Assembly (NCBI GenBank): GCA_038316995.1
Contig: JBBQAZ010000014.1
Coordinates: 1 to 21,610, forward strand
Direction: 5' to 3'
Source of the DNA: JAXHNE01 sp038316995
GTDB taxonomy: Bacteria; Patescibacteriota; Saccharimonadia; Saccharimonadales; JAXHNE01
DNA length: 21,610 nucleotides
In this document: positions 7,443-14,900 of the stretch, one piece after another
Position numbering within the stretch: the stretch's first letter is position 1
How the letters are laid out: each line of letters opens with the position of its first letter
Made by a program: the position numbers and the translations under genes
The notes under the pieces: generated by a model
What the model saw: only the letters and a program-made list of their open reading frames with translations
What the model was told of the DNA's origin: nothing
The model's database searches: none

Positions 7443-7545
7443 CTTTACAGCAAAACAAACTTAGTTTTGCCCAGTAAACCCCTTACGGGGCTAAAGGCGG
7501 CCAATGCCCACTGGACATTGTCGTTCAAGTTCTCGTACAAATACC
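7443..7545 (-). repeat. Structured element downstream of tRNA-Leu (B-type)
   Basis: About 100 non-coding bases between the tRNA-Leu terminator and the 3' tRNA remnant. In plus coordinates it folds into three hairpins. The first has an outer TTTAC/GTAAA stem (7444-7448 with 7474-7478) around an inner GCAAAAC/GTTTTGC stem (7450-7456 with 7464-7470). The second is CCCC/GGGG (7479-7482 with 7487-7490). The third is CAATG/CATTG (7502-7506 with 7516-7520), followed by a CGTTCAAGTTCTCG stretch. The element at 20778-20901 beside tRNA-Glu has the same order and spacing of hairpins with different stem sequences. Family unknown. Confidence 0.6.
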
Positions 7546-7581
7546 ATAAATAAAAGAGCCCAGGAGGGCTCTTTTATTTAT
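7546..7581. terminator. Bidirectional terminator after tRNA-Leu
   Basis: A perfect 16-base inverted repeat (7546-7561 with 7566-7581) with a four-base loop. A-rich on one arm and T-rich on the other, it ends in a T-run whichever strand is transcribed. Its last base is the A of the encoded tRNA CCA end, so termination is placed immediately after the tRNA. Confidence 0.85.
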
Positions 7582-7666
7582 GGTGCCGGAGGAGGGACTT
7601 GAACCCTCAATCCACGGGGGAACACGATTTTGAGTCGTGCGCGTATACCAATTCCGCCACTCCGGC
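7581..7666 (-). tRNA. tRNA-Leu (anticodon CAA)
   Basis: An 86-base class II tRNA on the minus strand. The acceptor stem is GCCGGAG paired with CTCCGGC, followed by A73 and an encoded CCA. The anticodon stem CACGA/TCGTG encloses the loop CTCAAAA, giving anticodon CAA, which reads UUG. A long variable arm and a T-arm GAGGG-TTCAAGT-CCCTC follow. All stems are intact. It is followed at once by a strong terminator and is flanked on both sides by truncated tRNA-Leu pieces and hairpin elements. A TATAAT on the minus strand about 30 bases upstream (plus 7696-7701) is a candidate -10. Confidence 0.95.
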
Positions 7667-7709
7667 ACATATGCAATAAAAAGGTTCAAGGCTTAATTAT
7701 ACGGGACTT

Positions 7710-7796
7710 GGTCACGTTCCGCGACCCCGCAACTTCATCTTTTAAAACAAAGTTTTAAAGAGAAGATTGCCTTGCGAACTGCCACTGGCAATTCTC
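7710..7796 (-). repeat. Structured element upstream of tRNA-Leu (A-type, copy 1)
   Basis: A non-coding unit joining the 5' tRNA-Leu remnant to the promoter region of the intact tRNA. In plus coordinates: a GGTCAC/GCGACC hairpin (7710-7726); helix GCAA+CTTC (7729-7736) paired with GAAG, a bulged A, and TTGC (7762-7770); inside it a TTTTAAAAC/GTTTTAAAG hairpin; then CCTTGC; then an AACTGCC/GGCAATT hairpin (7777-7793, one mismatch); then CTCAC touching the tRNA remnant. Two further copies with different but equally paired stems lie at 21267-21425. No coding frame fits. Confidence 0.65.
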
Positions 7797-7861
7797 ACCC
7801 TCAATCCACGGGGGAACACGATTCCCAAGTCGTGCGCGTATACCAATTCCGCCACTCCGGC
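7797..7861 (-). pseudogene. tRNA-Leu 5' remnant (acceptor stem to T54)
   Basis: The 5' three quarters of a tRNA-Leu, nearly identical to the intact copy: acceptor 5' strand, D-arm, anticodon stem, long variable arm and GAGGGT of the T-stem, ending at T54. The anticodon loop differs: CTTGGGAA (eight bases) replaces CTCAAAA, so it could not be a normal tRNA even if completed. The 3' T-stem and acceptor strand are missing here; a piece starting exactly at T55 is found at 7427-7442. Confidence 0.85.
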
Positions 7862-7916
7862 AAACAAGCTTGACTACTGCTAAAACATGACAATTGTACT
7901 ATACTTATATCTGTTT

Positions 7917-9146
7917 ATGCTACCTGATGATATGAATCTAGATGATCCAAGCGCTCATGCCTTACCTATTAAGAAAGAGAAGGTTATTTCGCCGTTGCAT
8001 AATAAAACTGAAGTTTTGAGTGATGAGAGTGCCGTAAACTTGATTCGAGAAAAGTTAAAGAATATATATAACGATGAACCGGACGCTCAAAAAGAGCTTG
8101 AAGAAGAAAATCAGCATCACGGTAGACGCTCTAAACATCAACAATACATGCACGAGCTTAGCGGATCCGGGAAACCACTTGCAGAAATTCAAACAGCTTG
8201 GCATGAATATTATACAAATCTACCTGACGAGGAAAAACATATAGTTTGGCAGGAATTTTATTCTAACTACAATAAAACTACCCAAAGAAAACCTCAAGTT
8301 CAACGAGCAGAACCAAGACATGCACCAGCACCCGAACCTAGCCCACTCCCGGCGTACAGAAAGACAGATAGACGAAGTCCATCGGCAATTAAACAAGAAT
8401 TGCGCGAACGCGTACAAAAGAGAATCCCAAAACCCGCAAAAAACCACCACGTTGCATCAATAAAATTTGGGTTACTTTCAGGCGTACTCGTCCTGATTGT
8501 AATGATGTTTGGATTTTTTAATGAACGGTTATTAGTTCCGTTTATTCGTCCAAGTCATTCAATTAGTGCAACGCCGCTCATAATTGATGAAAACGGTTCT
8601 ATTGGACCAGAACCAAAATTAATTATTCCCAAAATAAATGTTGAAGTTCCAATAGTGTATGACGAACCATCAATTGCAGAAAACGCCGTTCAGACAGCAC
8701 TAGAAAGAGGCGTACTGCACTATGCGACCACACCAGACCCGGGTGAGTTTGGGAATGCAGTTGTTTTTGGACACTCCAGTAACAATATCTTCAATTCTGG
8801 AAATTATAAGTATGTGTTTGTGCAACTTAACAAGCTAGAGGTAGGTGATACATTCTTTGTGCACAAGGACGGTGTCCGATATGTTTATAAAATATATGAA
8901 AAGAAAATTGTAAGTCCGAGGGAGGTATCTGTACTAAACACAACCGAGAAAGATGCCACGATGACGCTAATCACATGCGATCCTCCTGGCACAGCAATCA
9001 ACCGCCTTGTTGTGATTGGAGAGCAGATATCGCCCAGTAAAGACTCGAATGAACAAAGTTCTGTCTCTACAGAGGCGTCACGAGAGCCAGAAATCCTACC
9101 TTCAAACGCTCCGTCCTTATGGAGTCGACTTACAGGCTGGCTATAA
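7917..9146 (+). CDS. Sortase-family transpeptidase with long cytoplasmic N terminus
   Basis: Sortases cleave a C-terminal sorting signal and attach surface proteins to the envelope. Taking ATG 7917 (11 bases after TATACT), the protein has 409 residues. Residues 1-181 are hydrophilic and probably cytoplasmic, with a helical block followed by a Pro-rich linker. One membrane segment follows at about 182-201 (FGLLSGVLVLIVMMFGFF). The sortase domain runs from about 228 to 372 with catalytic His286 in VFGHSS, Cys354 in LITCDPPGT and Arg363 in INRLVV. A Ser/Glu-rich tail follows. The TLITCDPPG motif and single N-terminal anchor fit sortases of the class D/E type. ATG 7932 is an alternative start. 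It ends three bases before the convergent PEGA gene. Confidence 0.9.
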   Translation: MLPDDMNLDDPSAHALPIKKEKVISPLHNKTEVLSDESAVNLIREKLKNIYNDEPDAQKELEEENQHHGRRSKHQQYMHELSGSGKPLAEIQTAWHEYYTNLPDEEKHIVWQEFYSNYNKTTQRKPQVQRAEPRHAPAPEPSPLPAYRKTDRRSPSAIKQELRERVQKRIPKPAKNHHVASIKFGLLSGVLVLIVMMFGFFNERLLVPFIRPSHSISATPLIIDENGSIGPEPKLIIPKINVEVPIVYDEPSIAENAVQTALERGVLHYATTPDPGEFGNAVVFGHSSNNIFNSGNYKYVFVQLNKLEVGDTFFVHKDGVRYVYKIYEKKIVSPREVSVLNTTEKDATMTLITCDPPGTAINRLVVIGEQISPSKDSNEQSSVSTEASREPEILPSNAPSLWSRLTGWL

Positions 9147-9149
9147 AAC

Positions 9150-10628
9150 CTAATTTTGCTTAACGATAAGTTCTGTTCGTTGTAAGCCCGTACGACCGAC
9201 AACGCTTGTAGCGGGAGCTATTGTATATACGGCCGTATAATCTCTATCAAAATAGGACTGCGATGAGTCGTAGCCCGTGCCCAAGGTGTGTCGATTGGTC
9301 CCATCAAAATCAAATACTTGCTGAACGCCACCGGAAATTGCCGTTAGCCTGTGCCCATCCATCCATGTAAATTTTGAGCCCTGAGCTAGCGTATGCCCCG
9401 TATCAAAGTGTGTAGTTCTTTTATTTTCGGCATCAAATACTCCTATCCTTGATTCTGATTGAGCTGAAATAATTCGAGCATTCTTTGAAAAATCAACAGA
9501 TTTAACGCCTTTAATGCGCAACACTGCAGTCGGGACAATACTTTTAGTATTGGTTGTTAAAAGTAGTCTGATGGGGTCGCGGAAGACATACACTTTTTCC
9601 TCTGCAGATGGCGCAGCAACTAAATACCATTTTCCTTCATATTGAGCGATTTCAAGTAAATACTCCTCACTCTTTTGAAGTTCTCTAATCGTATATATTT
9701 GGCCACTCTCTACCATCCGCAGTTTAACTGTAGGGTCAGTTGGTTTACCATCGTCCGTCACATAGAGTATCTCATCGTCACCATGAGAATAGTAAGCCAT
9801 AACATTCTGAAGGACAGTAGTCCCTGTAGTGGCGCCTAGATCGAATCGCCGGAGAGTTTTGCTTTCTGCACTGTGAAGATAGTAGTTATCGAATTTTTTA
9901 TCCCGAAGCCTGAGTGTCGTAAAGGGTTCTGTGATTAACTCACTTATATTCTTTGACAAGTCTGGTTGCTCACGGTCTAAAAGCAGGTATTCAAAGCCCC
10001 CTTCGTAGTCATGCCTTGCTACAAAATGCCGATTATCGGTTGACCATTCAACTAGCTCTAGCGAATGAACCGCACCTGCCGCTGACATGATATCGGCTGG
10101 GAGCTGGAAACGAAACGGAGTTGGCGATTCTTGAGATAAATTAAAAACCTCGAACGTATCTGGAGTGATAGGAACACGAACTACGAGCCACTGCCTGTCT
10201 GGGCTTTGTGTTACAAAATCTGGCTGGGACGAGAACAATTGAACATCGCTAGAAACAATATCAACAGGGAACATAAATGGATAAGTAAAACGCTCGATAA
10301 CTCCACCTTTAAGAACAATTGACTTCTCCCAGCTATGATAGCCAGCTCGCTGGAGTGAAATATCATAGGTGCCCTGAGGTAAAACTAAGCGTTGGTCAGT
10401 TATGCCTTTTGGATTTCCGTTAAGCGAAAGGGTTGCGGCTTCTGGGTGTGCATCAACAAATAGTAAGCCATTCTGCGAAATGTCACCGGTTCTAATATTA
10501 TAAGTATACCCGTAAGCTTGTAAGAGTAGCAATCCGGAGATAATCCCGATCAAAATAGCCATTAGACCATATCCGATAAATAGTCTAATTTGGTTCTGTT
10601 TGCGTTTTTTAGGATCAAGAAAGTCCAT
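9150..10628 (-). CDS. Membrane-anchored PEGA-domain protein with beta-propeller-like region
   Basis: A 492-residue protein with a short basic N terminus (KKRKQNQIR), one membrane segment at about 15-38, and the rest probably extracytoplasmic. Residues 56-113 are a PEGA domain: VDAHPEAATLSLNGNPKG, then LPQGTYDISLQRAGYHSWEKSI. PEGA domains are found in surface-layer-associated and envelope proteins. The remaining 370 residues repeat short beta segments with SPDRQWLVV, WSTDNRHFVARHD and TWMDGHRLTAISGG, resembling WD40/TolB-like propeller blades. No catalytic motif is seen. It is convergent with the sortase gene and divergent from the DUF4367-like gene. TACAAT lies 12 bases before the ATG. Confidence 0.8.
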   Translation of the reverse strand: MDFLDPKKRKQNQIRLFIGYGLMAILIGIISGLLLLQAYGYTYNIRTGDISQNGLLFVDAHPEAATLSLNGNPKGITDQRLVLPQGTYDISLQRAGYHSWEKSIVLKGGVIERFTYPFMFPVDIVSSDVQLFSSQPDFVTQSPDRQWLVVRVPITPDTFEVFNLSQESPTPFRFQLPADIMSAAGAVHSLELVEWSTDNRHFVARHDYEGGFEYLLLDREQPDLSKNISELITEPFTTLRLRDKKFDNYYLHSAESKTLRRFDLGATTGTTVLQNVMAYYSHGDDEILYVTDDGKPTDPTVKLRMVESGQIYTIRELQKSEEYLLEIAQYEGKWYLVAAPSAEEKVYVFRDPIRLLLTTNTKSIVPTAVLRIKGVKSVDFSKNARIISAQSESRIGVFDAENKRTTHFDTGHTLAQGSKFTWMDGHRLTAISGGVQQVFDFDGTNRHTLGTGYDSSQSYFDRDYTAVYTIAPATSVVGRTGLQRTELIVKQN

Positions 10629-10701
10629 AAGCTATCTATTATTGTAACCCATTAATCGTCTTCTTCATACCTATTTTTAGTATTAGTCAAGTGGTAAAAC
10701 A

Positions 10702-10731
10702 CTTGCAGTCTAACCATCATTAGCGGTAAGA
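10702..10731 (+). promoter_or_regulatory. Promoter of the 10767 gene
   Basis: TTGCAG (about 10702-10707), an 18-base spacer and TAAGAT give a fair sigma-70-type promoter. The leader of roughly 30 bases carries AGAGGG, about 12 bases before the GTG start. Confidence 0.45.
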
Positions 10732-10766
10732 TAGTGGGAAGCCAATAAAGAGGGTTAAAACGGCAC

Positions 10767-11774
10767 GTGGGAACACAAAACGATACAATTGAACTAAACG
10801 GATACCGATACGACGCACGTACCGGCGCGCAGCTTGGCCGTGCGACTGGTCAACGTTCTGTTGATGGGTTTGTGCGCTCGAGCATTCCAGCAAAGCCTGT
10901 GACACCCAAAAAACCAGCACCATCACACTCTGTACATGCTAAAGTAAGCAAATCTCAGACATTGCGTCGTCAAGGTCTCAAAAAACCAGAGATCACACCA
11001 AAGCAAACAGACGGTTTTACCCCTTCGAAACCAATTGTCTCAAGACACCTTCAACCCGATCAAAACAGAGCTGTGCGTGCAACACAGACGGAGAAGCATC
11101 CAAATGTTTCAAAATTCCAAGCCAATATTTCGTCGGCACCCCTAGAAATCAAACCAGCACCAGTAGCAGAGCAACAACCTTCTTCGGCGGAGTCTGTCAC
11201 AAAAACCATGCTGCCGCTTTCACCATTTGATATGGCGTTAAATAATTCAACAAGTCACGAGCAACTAGCTCCAAAACGTCGGTCTTTGCGTGAACGAACA
11301 TCCAAGATATTACGGGTAAGTCCAAGGGCATTTTCTGTAGGTCTTGGAATACTAGTCGTACTCACAGCTGGTGGTCTTTTTGCAAAACAACATCTTTCTA
11401 CGCTTGCTGTTCAACTTGCTGCCACCCGTTCTGGGGTTGAGGCAAAATTACCAGGCTACGAACCGGCAGGATTTTCTTTAAGCGGTCCAGTAGAATATAG
11501 CGCGGGACAAATCGCACTTTCTTATCAGTCCAATACCGATGATAGAAACTTCAAAATTGTTCAAAAGAACTCTGACTGGAACAGCCAAGCTCTACTAGAA
11601 AATTTTATTCAAGAATCAAATAAACAATTTCAAACTATCCAGGACAAAGGCAAGACGATTTATATCTACGCTGGTAATAACGCAACCTGGGTAAGTGGTG
11701 GCATCTGGTTCCAAGTAGAAGGCGAGTCATCACTAAACACCGACCAGTTACTCCGAATAGCCGCCGGCCTCTAG
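10767..11774 (+). CDS. Membrane protein with DUF4367-like C-terminal domain
   Basis: A 335-residue protein starting with GTG. Residues 8-25 contain IELNGYRYDARTGAQLGRA, a short tag-like motif. Residues 35-180 are Pro/Lys/Ser-rich and probably disordered in the cytoplasm. After a basic patch (PKRRSLRERTSK) comes one membrane segment at about 187-205. The extracytoplasmic domain (about 220-335) runs KLPGYEPAGFSLSGPVEY ... IYIYAGNNATWVSGGIWFQVEG ... LLRIAAGL, matching the pattern of DUF4367 domains seen in envelope and sporulation-type proteins. No enzyme residues are apparent. The same architecture (long disordered cytoplasmic part, one helix, small outer domain) is shared by the neighbouring sortase. 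Confidence 0.7.
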   Translation: MGTQNDTIELNGYRYDARTGAQLGRATGQRSVDGFVRSSIPAKPVTPKKPAPSHSVHAKVSKSQTLRRQGLKKPEITPKQTDGFTPSKPIVSRHLQPDQNRAVRATQTEKHPNVSKFQANISSAPLEIKPAPVAEQQPSSAESVTKTMLPLSPFDMALNNSTSHEQLAPKRRSLRERTSKILRVSPRAFSVGLGILVVLTAGGLFAKQHLSTLAVQLAATRSGVEAKLPGYEPAGFSLSGPVEYSAGQIALSYQSNTDDRNFKIVQKNSDWNSQALLENFIQESNKQFQTIQDKGKTIYIYAGNNATWVSGGIWFQVEGESSLNTDQLLRIAAGL

Positions 11775-11791
11775 CATCTGACCTCTGTTTA

Positions 11792-11800
11792 TGGCATACT
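11792..11800 (+). promoter_or_regulatory. Extended -10 of gltX
   Basis: TGGCATACT (TGn plus CATACT) ends eight bases before the gltX ATG, with no ribosome-binding site between. Confidence 0.5.
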
Positions 11801-11808
11801 AACTACCA

Positions 11809-13239
11809 ATGAATAAAACAGTTCGTACAAGATTTGCTCCAAGTCCAACTGGCTATTTGCACGTTGGAGGTATTCGTACTGCACTTTTTGCCTGGTTGCT
11901 GGCTCGTCAAAATAATGGAGCATTTATTCTGCGACTTGAAGACACTGATCAAAAAAGGGAAGTAGAGGGCGCCGCACAGCATATAAGTGAAAGCCTACTA
12001 GCACTCGGCCTTGAATATGATGAAGGCCCAGATGTTAGTGGCAACTTTGGACCGTATAAACAAAGCCAAAGACTAGAAATCTATAAAAAATGGGCAGAAA
12101 AGTTAATTATAGCTGGCAGAGCATACGCAGACCCCTATACCCCTGAAGAAGTTCAGGCTTTCAGGGAAAATGCACAGAAGAACAAGCAGCCGTTTTTATA
12201 TCGAAATCACCGCCCAGAAAATCCGAAAAGTTGGGACGGATCTCAATCGCTCCGATTTAAGTCAGACCCGAAAAATTATGAATGGAATGACGCAGTCATG
12301 GGGGAGCTCAAAACTGGCCCAGAAGTAATTGACGATTTCGTGCTAATGAAATCTGACGGATTTCCAACCTATAATTTTGCGCATATTGTTGACGACGCAG
12401 AAATGCAGATTACACATGTTATTCGGGGGCAAGAATTCATAGCCAGCACACCTAACTACTTGAACCTATACGAAGCCCTTGTTATTGAACGGCCAATTTT
12501 AGCAACAATGCCGCCGATTATGAACGATCAAGGCAACAAAAAACTCAGCAAGCGTGACGGCGCCAAAGATGTATTAGAATATCTCAAAGAGGGTTTTCTA
12601 CAGGAAGCCTTAGTGAGTTTTATTGCCACGCTTGGTTGGAATGATGGTACTACCCAAGAAGTATTTACAGTAGATGAATTGAGCCAAAAGTTCAGTTTAG
12701 ACCGCGTCCAAAAAAGTGGCGCACGTTTTGATGAACGCAGATTATTATGGGCGAATGGTCAGTTTATACGTAGACTTGACAGCAACCGTATATACACCCT
12801 GTGTCAAGATTACTGGCCAGAGGTCGCAAACGATACATCAAAGGAATACAAAAAGCAGGTACTGGGTTTGGTGCAGGAGCGATTGAAGTTTTTCAAGGAA
12901 CTGCCTGAGCTAACCGATTTCTTCTTTACTGATCTACCAGTAAATCTGTCACTTATCACAAATCACAAGCAGTTGAAAAAGCTTGATAACTCAAGACTCC
13001 ACGAGCTACTAGAACTATCATTTGAATCCATAAAAAACAGCACATTTAAACCTGAGGATCTTCAGGAGCGACTAAATAAGCTGCTGGACGCGTCGAGCGA
13101 AAAACCTGCCGTTCTCTTTAGTCTTATTAGAATCGCTATGACTTGGGCGCCATCTAGCCCAGGGCTAGCAGAGACTATGCACGTACTTGGCAAAGATATA
13201 GTATTGCGACGCTTTAAGACCGCACTTGAAGCACTCTAA
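11809..13239 (+). CDS. gltX: Glutamate--tRNA ligase
   Basis: A class I aminoacyl-tRNA synthetase that charges tRNA-Glu with glutamate. The 476 residues fit the family. The HIGH-type motif is in PSPTGYLHVGG (11-21) and the KMSKS-type motif is KLSKR (245-249) in NKKLSKRDGAKD. LRLEDTD (41-47) and the HVIRGQEFIASTPNYLNLYEAL block are also typical. No Cys zinc-binding cluster is visible near residues 98-127, as in zinc-free GluRS. Whether it also charges tRNA-Gln for later amidation, as in many bacteria lacking GlnRS, cannot be told here. A tRNA-Glu gene lies at 20939. It ends overlapping the convergent WhiB-like gene by four bases. Confidence 0.96.
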   Translation: MNKTVRTRFAPSPTGYLHVGGIRTALFAWLLARQNNGAFILRLEDTDQKREVEGAAQHISESLLALGLEYDEGPDVSGNFGPYKQSQRLEIYKKWAEKLIIAGRAYADPYTPEEVQAFRENAQKNKQPFLYRNHRPENPKSWDGSQSLRFKSDPKNYEWNDAVMGELKTGPEVIDDFVLMKSDGFPTYNFAHIVDDAEMQITHVIRGQEFIASTPNYLNLYEALVIERPILATMPPIMNDQGNKKLSKRDGAKDVLEYLKEGFLQEALVSFIATLGWNDGTTQEVFTVDELSQKFSLDRVQKSGARFDERRLLWANGQFIRRLDSNRIYTLCQDYWPEVANDTSKEYKKQVLGLVQERLKFFKELPELTDFFFTDLPVNLSLITNHKQLKKLDNSRLHELLELSFESIKNSTFKPEDLQERLNKLLDASSEKPAVLFSLIRIAMTWAPSSPGLAETMHVLGKDIVLRRFKTALEAL

Positions 13240-13664
13240 CTTGCGTACTTACTAGCCGCCATTTGTTTAACTACCGCAGGCCGGTCATGATTGAGCATCC
13301 GTGCCTCCTCGGCATCAAACAATTTCATTTTATCTGGATTTTCTAAATTATCTTTTAGCAGCTTTCTTAAACTACGTCGTTGTCTTTCTGCTAATCCGCC
13401 ATAAACACCGTGTTTTTCATTATTAATAATTACAGAATCAAGACACTCAACTCGAACATCGCAAAAATGACACACAGCTTTTGCTGCGATAGTGTCAAAA
13501 GTCTTCCCGCGCTCAGGGAAGAAGAGTTCAAATGACGCACCAAGGCATGAACCAGTAGGATACTCAACCCGGGTTTCTGAGTCGCTATCACCGCCAGTAG
13601 AATGATCACTAACTACAAGTTCGTAGTCGCGACCAACCGGATTTATTTTTATTTTTGCTTCCAT
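13236..13664 (-). CDS. WhiB-like iron-sulfur protein, divergent
   Basis: WhiB proteins carry a 4Fe-4S cluster on four cysteines and regulate transcription by binding the sigma factor. Taking ATG 13664, the protein has 142 residues. Cys40 (PTGSCLGASFELFFPERG), Cys65, Cys68 and Cys74 (AVCHFCDVRVEC) give the required C-x(n)-C-xx-C-x5-C pattern. The turn motif GVYGG (86-90) stands for the usual G(V/I)WGG, followed by the basic helix ERQRRSLRKLL. It has an unusual 35-residue acidic N-terminal extension and a 40-residue C-terminal tail. A TTG start at 13673 is possible, but ATG is preferred. A TTTAAT lies eight bases upstream. Confidence 0.82.
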   Translation of the reverse strand: MEAKIKINPVGRDYELVVSDHSTGGDSDSETRVEYPTGSCLGASFELFFPERGKTFDTIAAKAVCHFCDVRVECLDSVIINNEKHGVYGGLAERQRRSLRKLLKDNLENPDKMKLFDAEEARMLNHDRPAVVKQMAASKYAS

Positions 13665-13746
13665 GTACTTCAATTAAATACCTTACTCCCATTGATTTCA
13701 AGTGCCTTTTATTTTATAAAAGCATTAGCGTAACGGACCTTAAAGC

Positions 13747-13755
13747 TGTTACAAT
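13747..13755 (+). promoter_or_regulatory. Extended -10 of the DUF3048 gene
   Basis: TGTTACAAT (TGn plus TACAAT) ends seven bases before ATG 13763. The same nine bases form the pyrH -10 on the other strand. Confidence 0.6.
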
Positions 13756-13762
13756 AATCGAA

Positions 13763-14890
13763 ATGGAAAAACAATCAACAGATGAGCGTGCTCCAGAAAA
13801 GGTAGACGTATCTAAAAAACAGGGAAGACTAAGGAAACTGCTTGCACCTTGGACTCGGCTTCCATTAAAAAATCGAATAATAATACTTTCTGTAGTAGGT
13901 GTTTTTTTGATTGCAGCCACCTCCACGGCACTTAAGGTCTTAATAAAAAATCCGCCTCCTGTTGCTCCGGCAATTATCCCGGCCCCCAAGCCAGAACCTC
14001 CAGTAAAAACTACTGCACCGTCTCCACTCACTGGAGTAGAAGTCGATATCCCACTCTCGCAACTTCCGGTAACGGCCGTCATGATTGAAAACAGTCCTGA
14101 TGCTCGTCCGCAATCAGGCTTAGTTGATGCAGGAATTGTGTTCGAAGCAATCGCCGAAGGTGGAATAACACGTTTTATGGCACTTTTCCAAGAATCAAAA
14201 CCTGATTATATTGGCCCTGTACGTTCTGTTCGACCCTACTATCTTGATTTCCTAGTACCGTTTGACGCGCCTGTCGCTCATGCTGGTGGTAGCGGCCAAG
14301 CATTAGCAGAAATTCGCGCAGAAGGTATTAAAGACTTGGACCAATCATTTAACTCGAGCTATTACCAGCGCGTAAGTACCCGCTATGCACCGCACAACCT
14401 CTACACGAGTCGGGATCAGCTCTTGCAACTACATGCAGAAAAAGGATTTACAAGCAGTAAATTTACAAGCTATGTACGTAAAGTCGATGCGCCAGCTGAA
14501 GTTTCAACTGCAACAAAAATTGATTTTAATATTTCCGGATTTTTATATAACACACACTATGACTACGACAAGGCCAGTAACTCATATTTACGTTCCTTGG
14601 CGGCCAAGCCACATACGGACGAACGATCAGGTAAGCAAATCGCTCCGAAAGTAGTCATTGCAATAGAAACAACTTTCAGCAAAAATGGAATTTACTCAGT
14701 TTACGGCGTCTCTGGAGCAGGAAAGGTCACAGTCTTTCAAGATGGCGTGGCGACTATCGGAACATGGGAAAAGGCTGGGCGTACTAGTCCGTACATTTTC
14801 AAGACAGCAGACGCAAAGCCACTTAAACTTAATGCCGGCCAAACCTGGATTACAATGATCACAGCTGGTGGCTACAGCTTTAGTCAGTAA
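13763..14890 (+). CDS. DUF3048 (YerB-like) membrane-anchored protein
   Basis: ATG 13763 is chosen because an extended -10 lies just upstream; the frame is open back to 13655 only through promoter sequence. The 375-residue protein has a basic cytoplasmic start, one membrane segment at about 37-57, a Pro-rich linker (64-90), and then the DUF3048 domain: AVMIENSPDARPQSGLVDAGIVFEAIAEGGITRFMALF (from about 105), IGPVRSVRPYYLDFLVPFDAPVAHAGGS, and a C-terminal half with the WEKAGRTSPY and AGQTWITMI segments. The family is extracytoplasmic; its biochemical role is not established. It is followed after ten bases by the sensor kinase, so the two are probably co-transcribed. Confidence 0.88.
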   Translation: MEKQSTDERAPEKVDVSKKQGRLRKLLAPWTRLPLKNRIIILSVVGVFLIAATSTALKVLIKNPPPVAPAIIPAPKPEPPVKTTAPSPLTGVEVDIPLSQLPVTAVMIENSPDARPQSGLVDAGIVFEAIAEGGITRFMALFQESKPDYIGPVRSVRPYYLDFLVPFDAPVAHAGGSGQALAEIRAEGIKDLDQSFNSSYYQRVSTRYAPHNLYTSRDQLLQLHAEKGFTSSKFTSYVRKVDAPAEVSTATKIDFNISGFLYNTHYDYDKASNSYLRSLAAKPHTDERSGKQIAPKVVIAIETTFSKNGIYSVYGVSGAGKVTVFQDGVATIGTWEKAGRTSPYIFKTADAKPLKLNAGQTWITMITAGGYSFSQ

Positions 14891-14900
14891 GGGGGAATAG

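Noticed and set aside
7443..7796. Group I intron inserted at T54/T55 of tRNA-Leu (5' exon ends in U, insert ends in G)
   Set aside because: The end bases fit, but the P7 and other conserved core segments of group I introns are not found, and the insert contains a complete tRNA with terminator.
7427..7861. Split or permuted tRNA-Leu joined in trans
   Set aside because: The two pieces are not followed by complementary joining sequences, the anticodon loop of the 5' piece has eight bases, and an intact tRNA-Leu lies between them.
7427..7861. Prophage or integrative element at tRNA-Leu
   Set aside because: No integrase, phage or conjugation gene is found; the material between the tRNA pieces is a few hundred non-coding bases.
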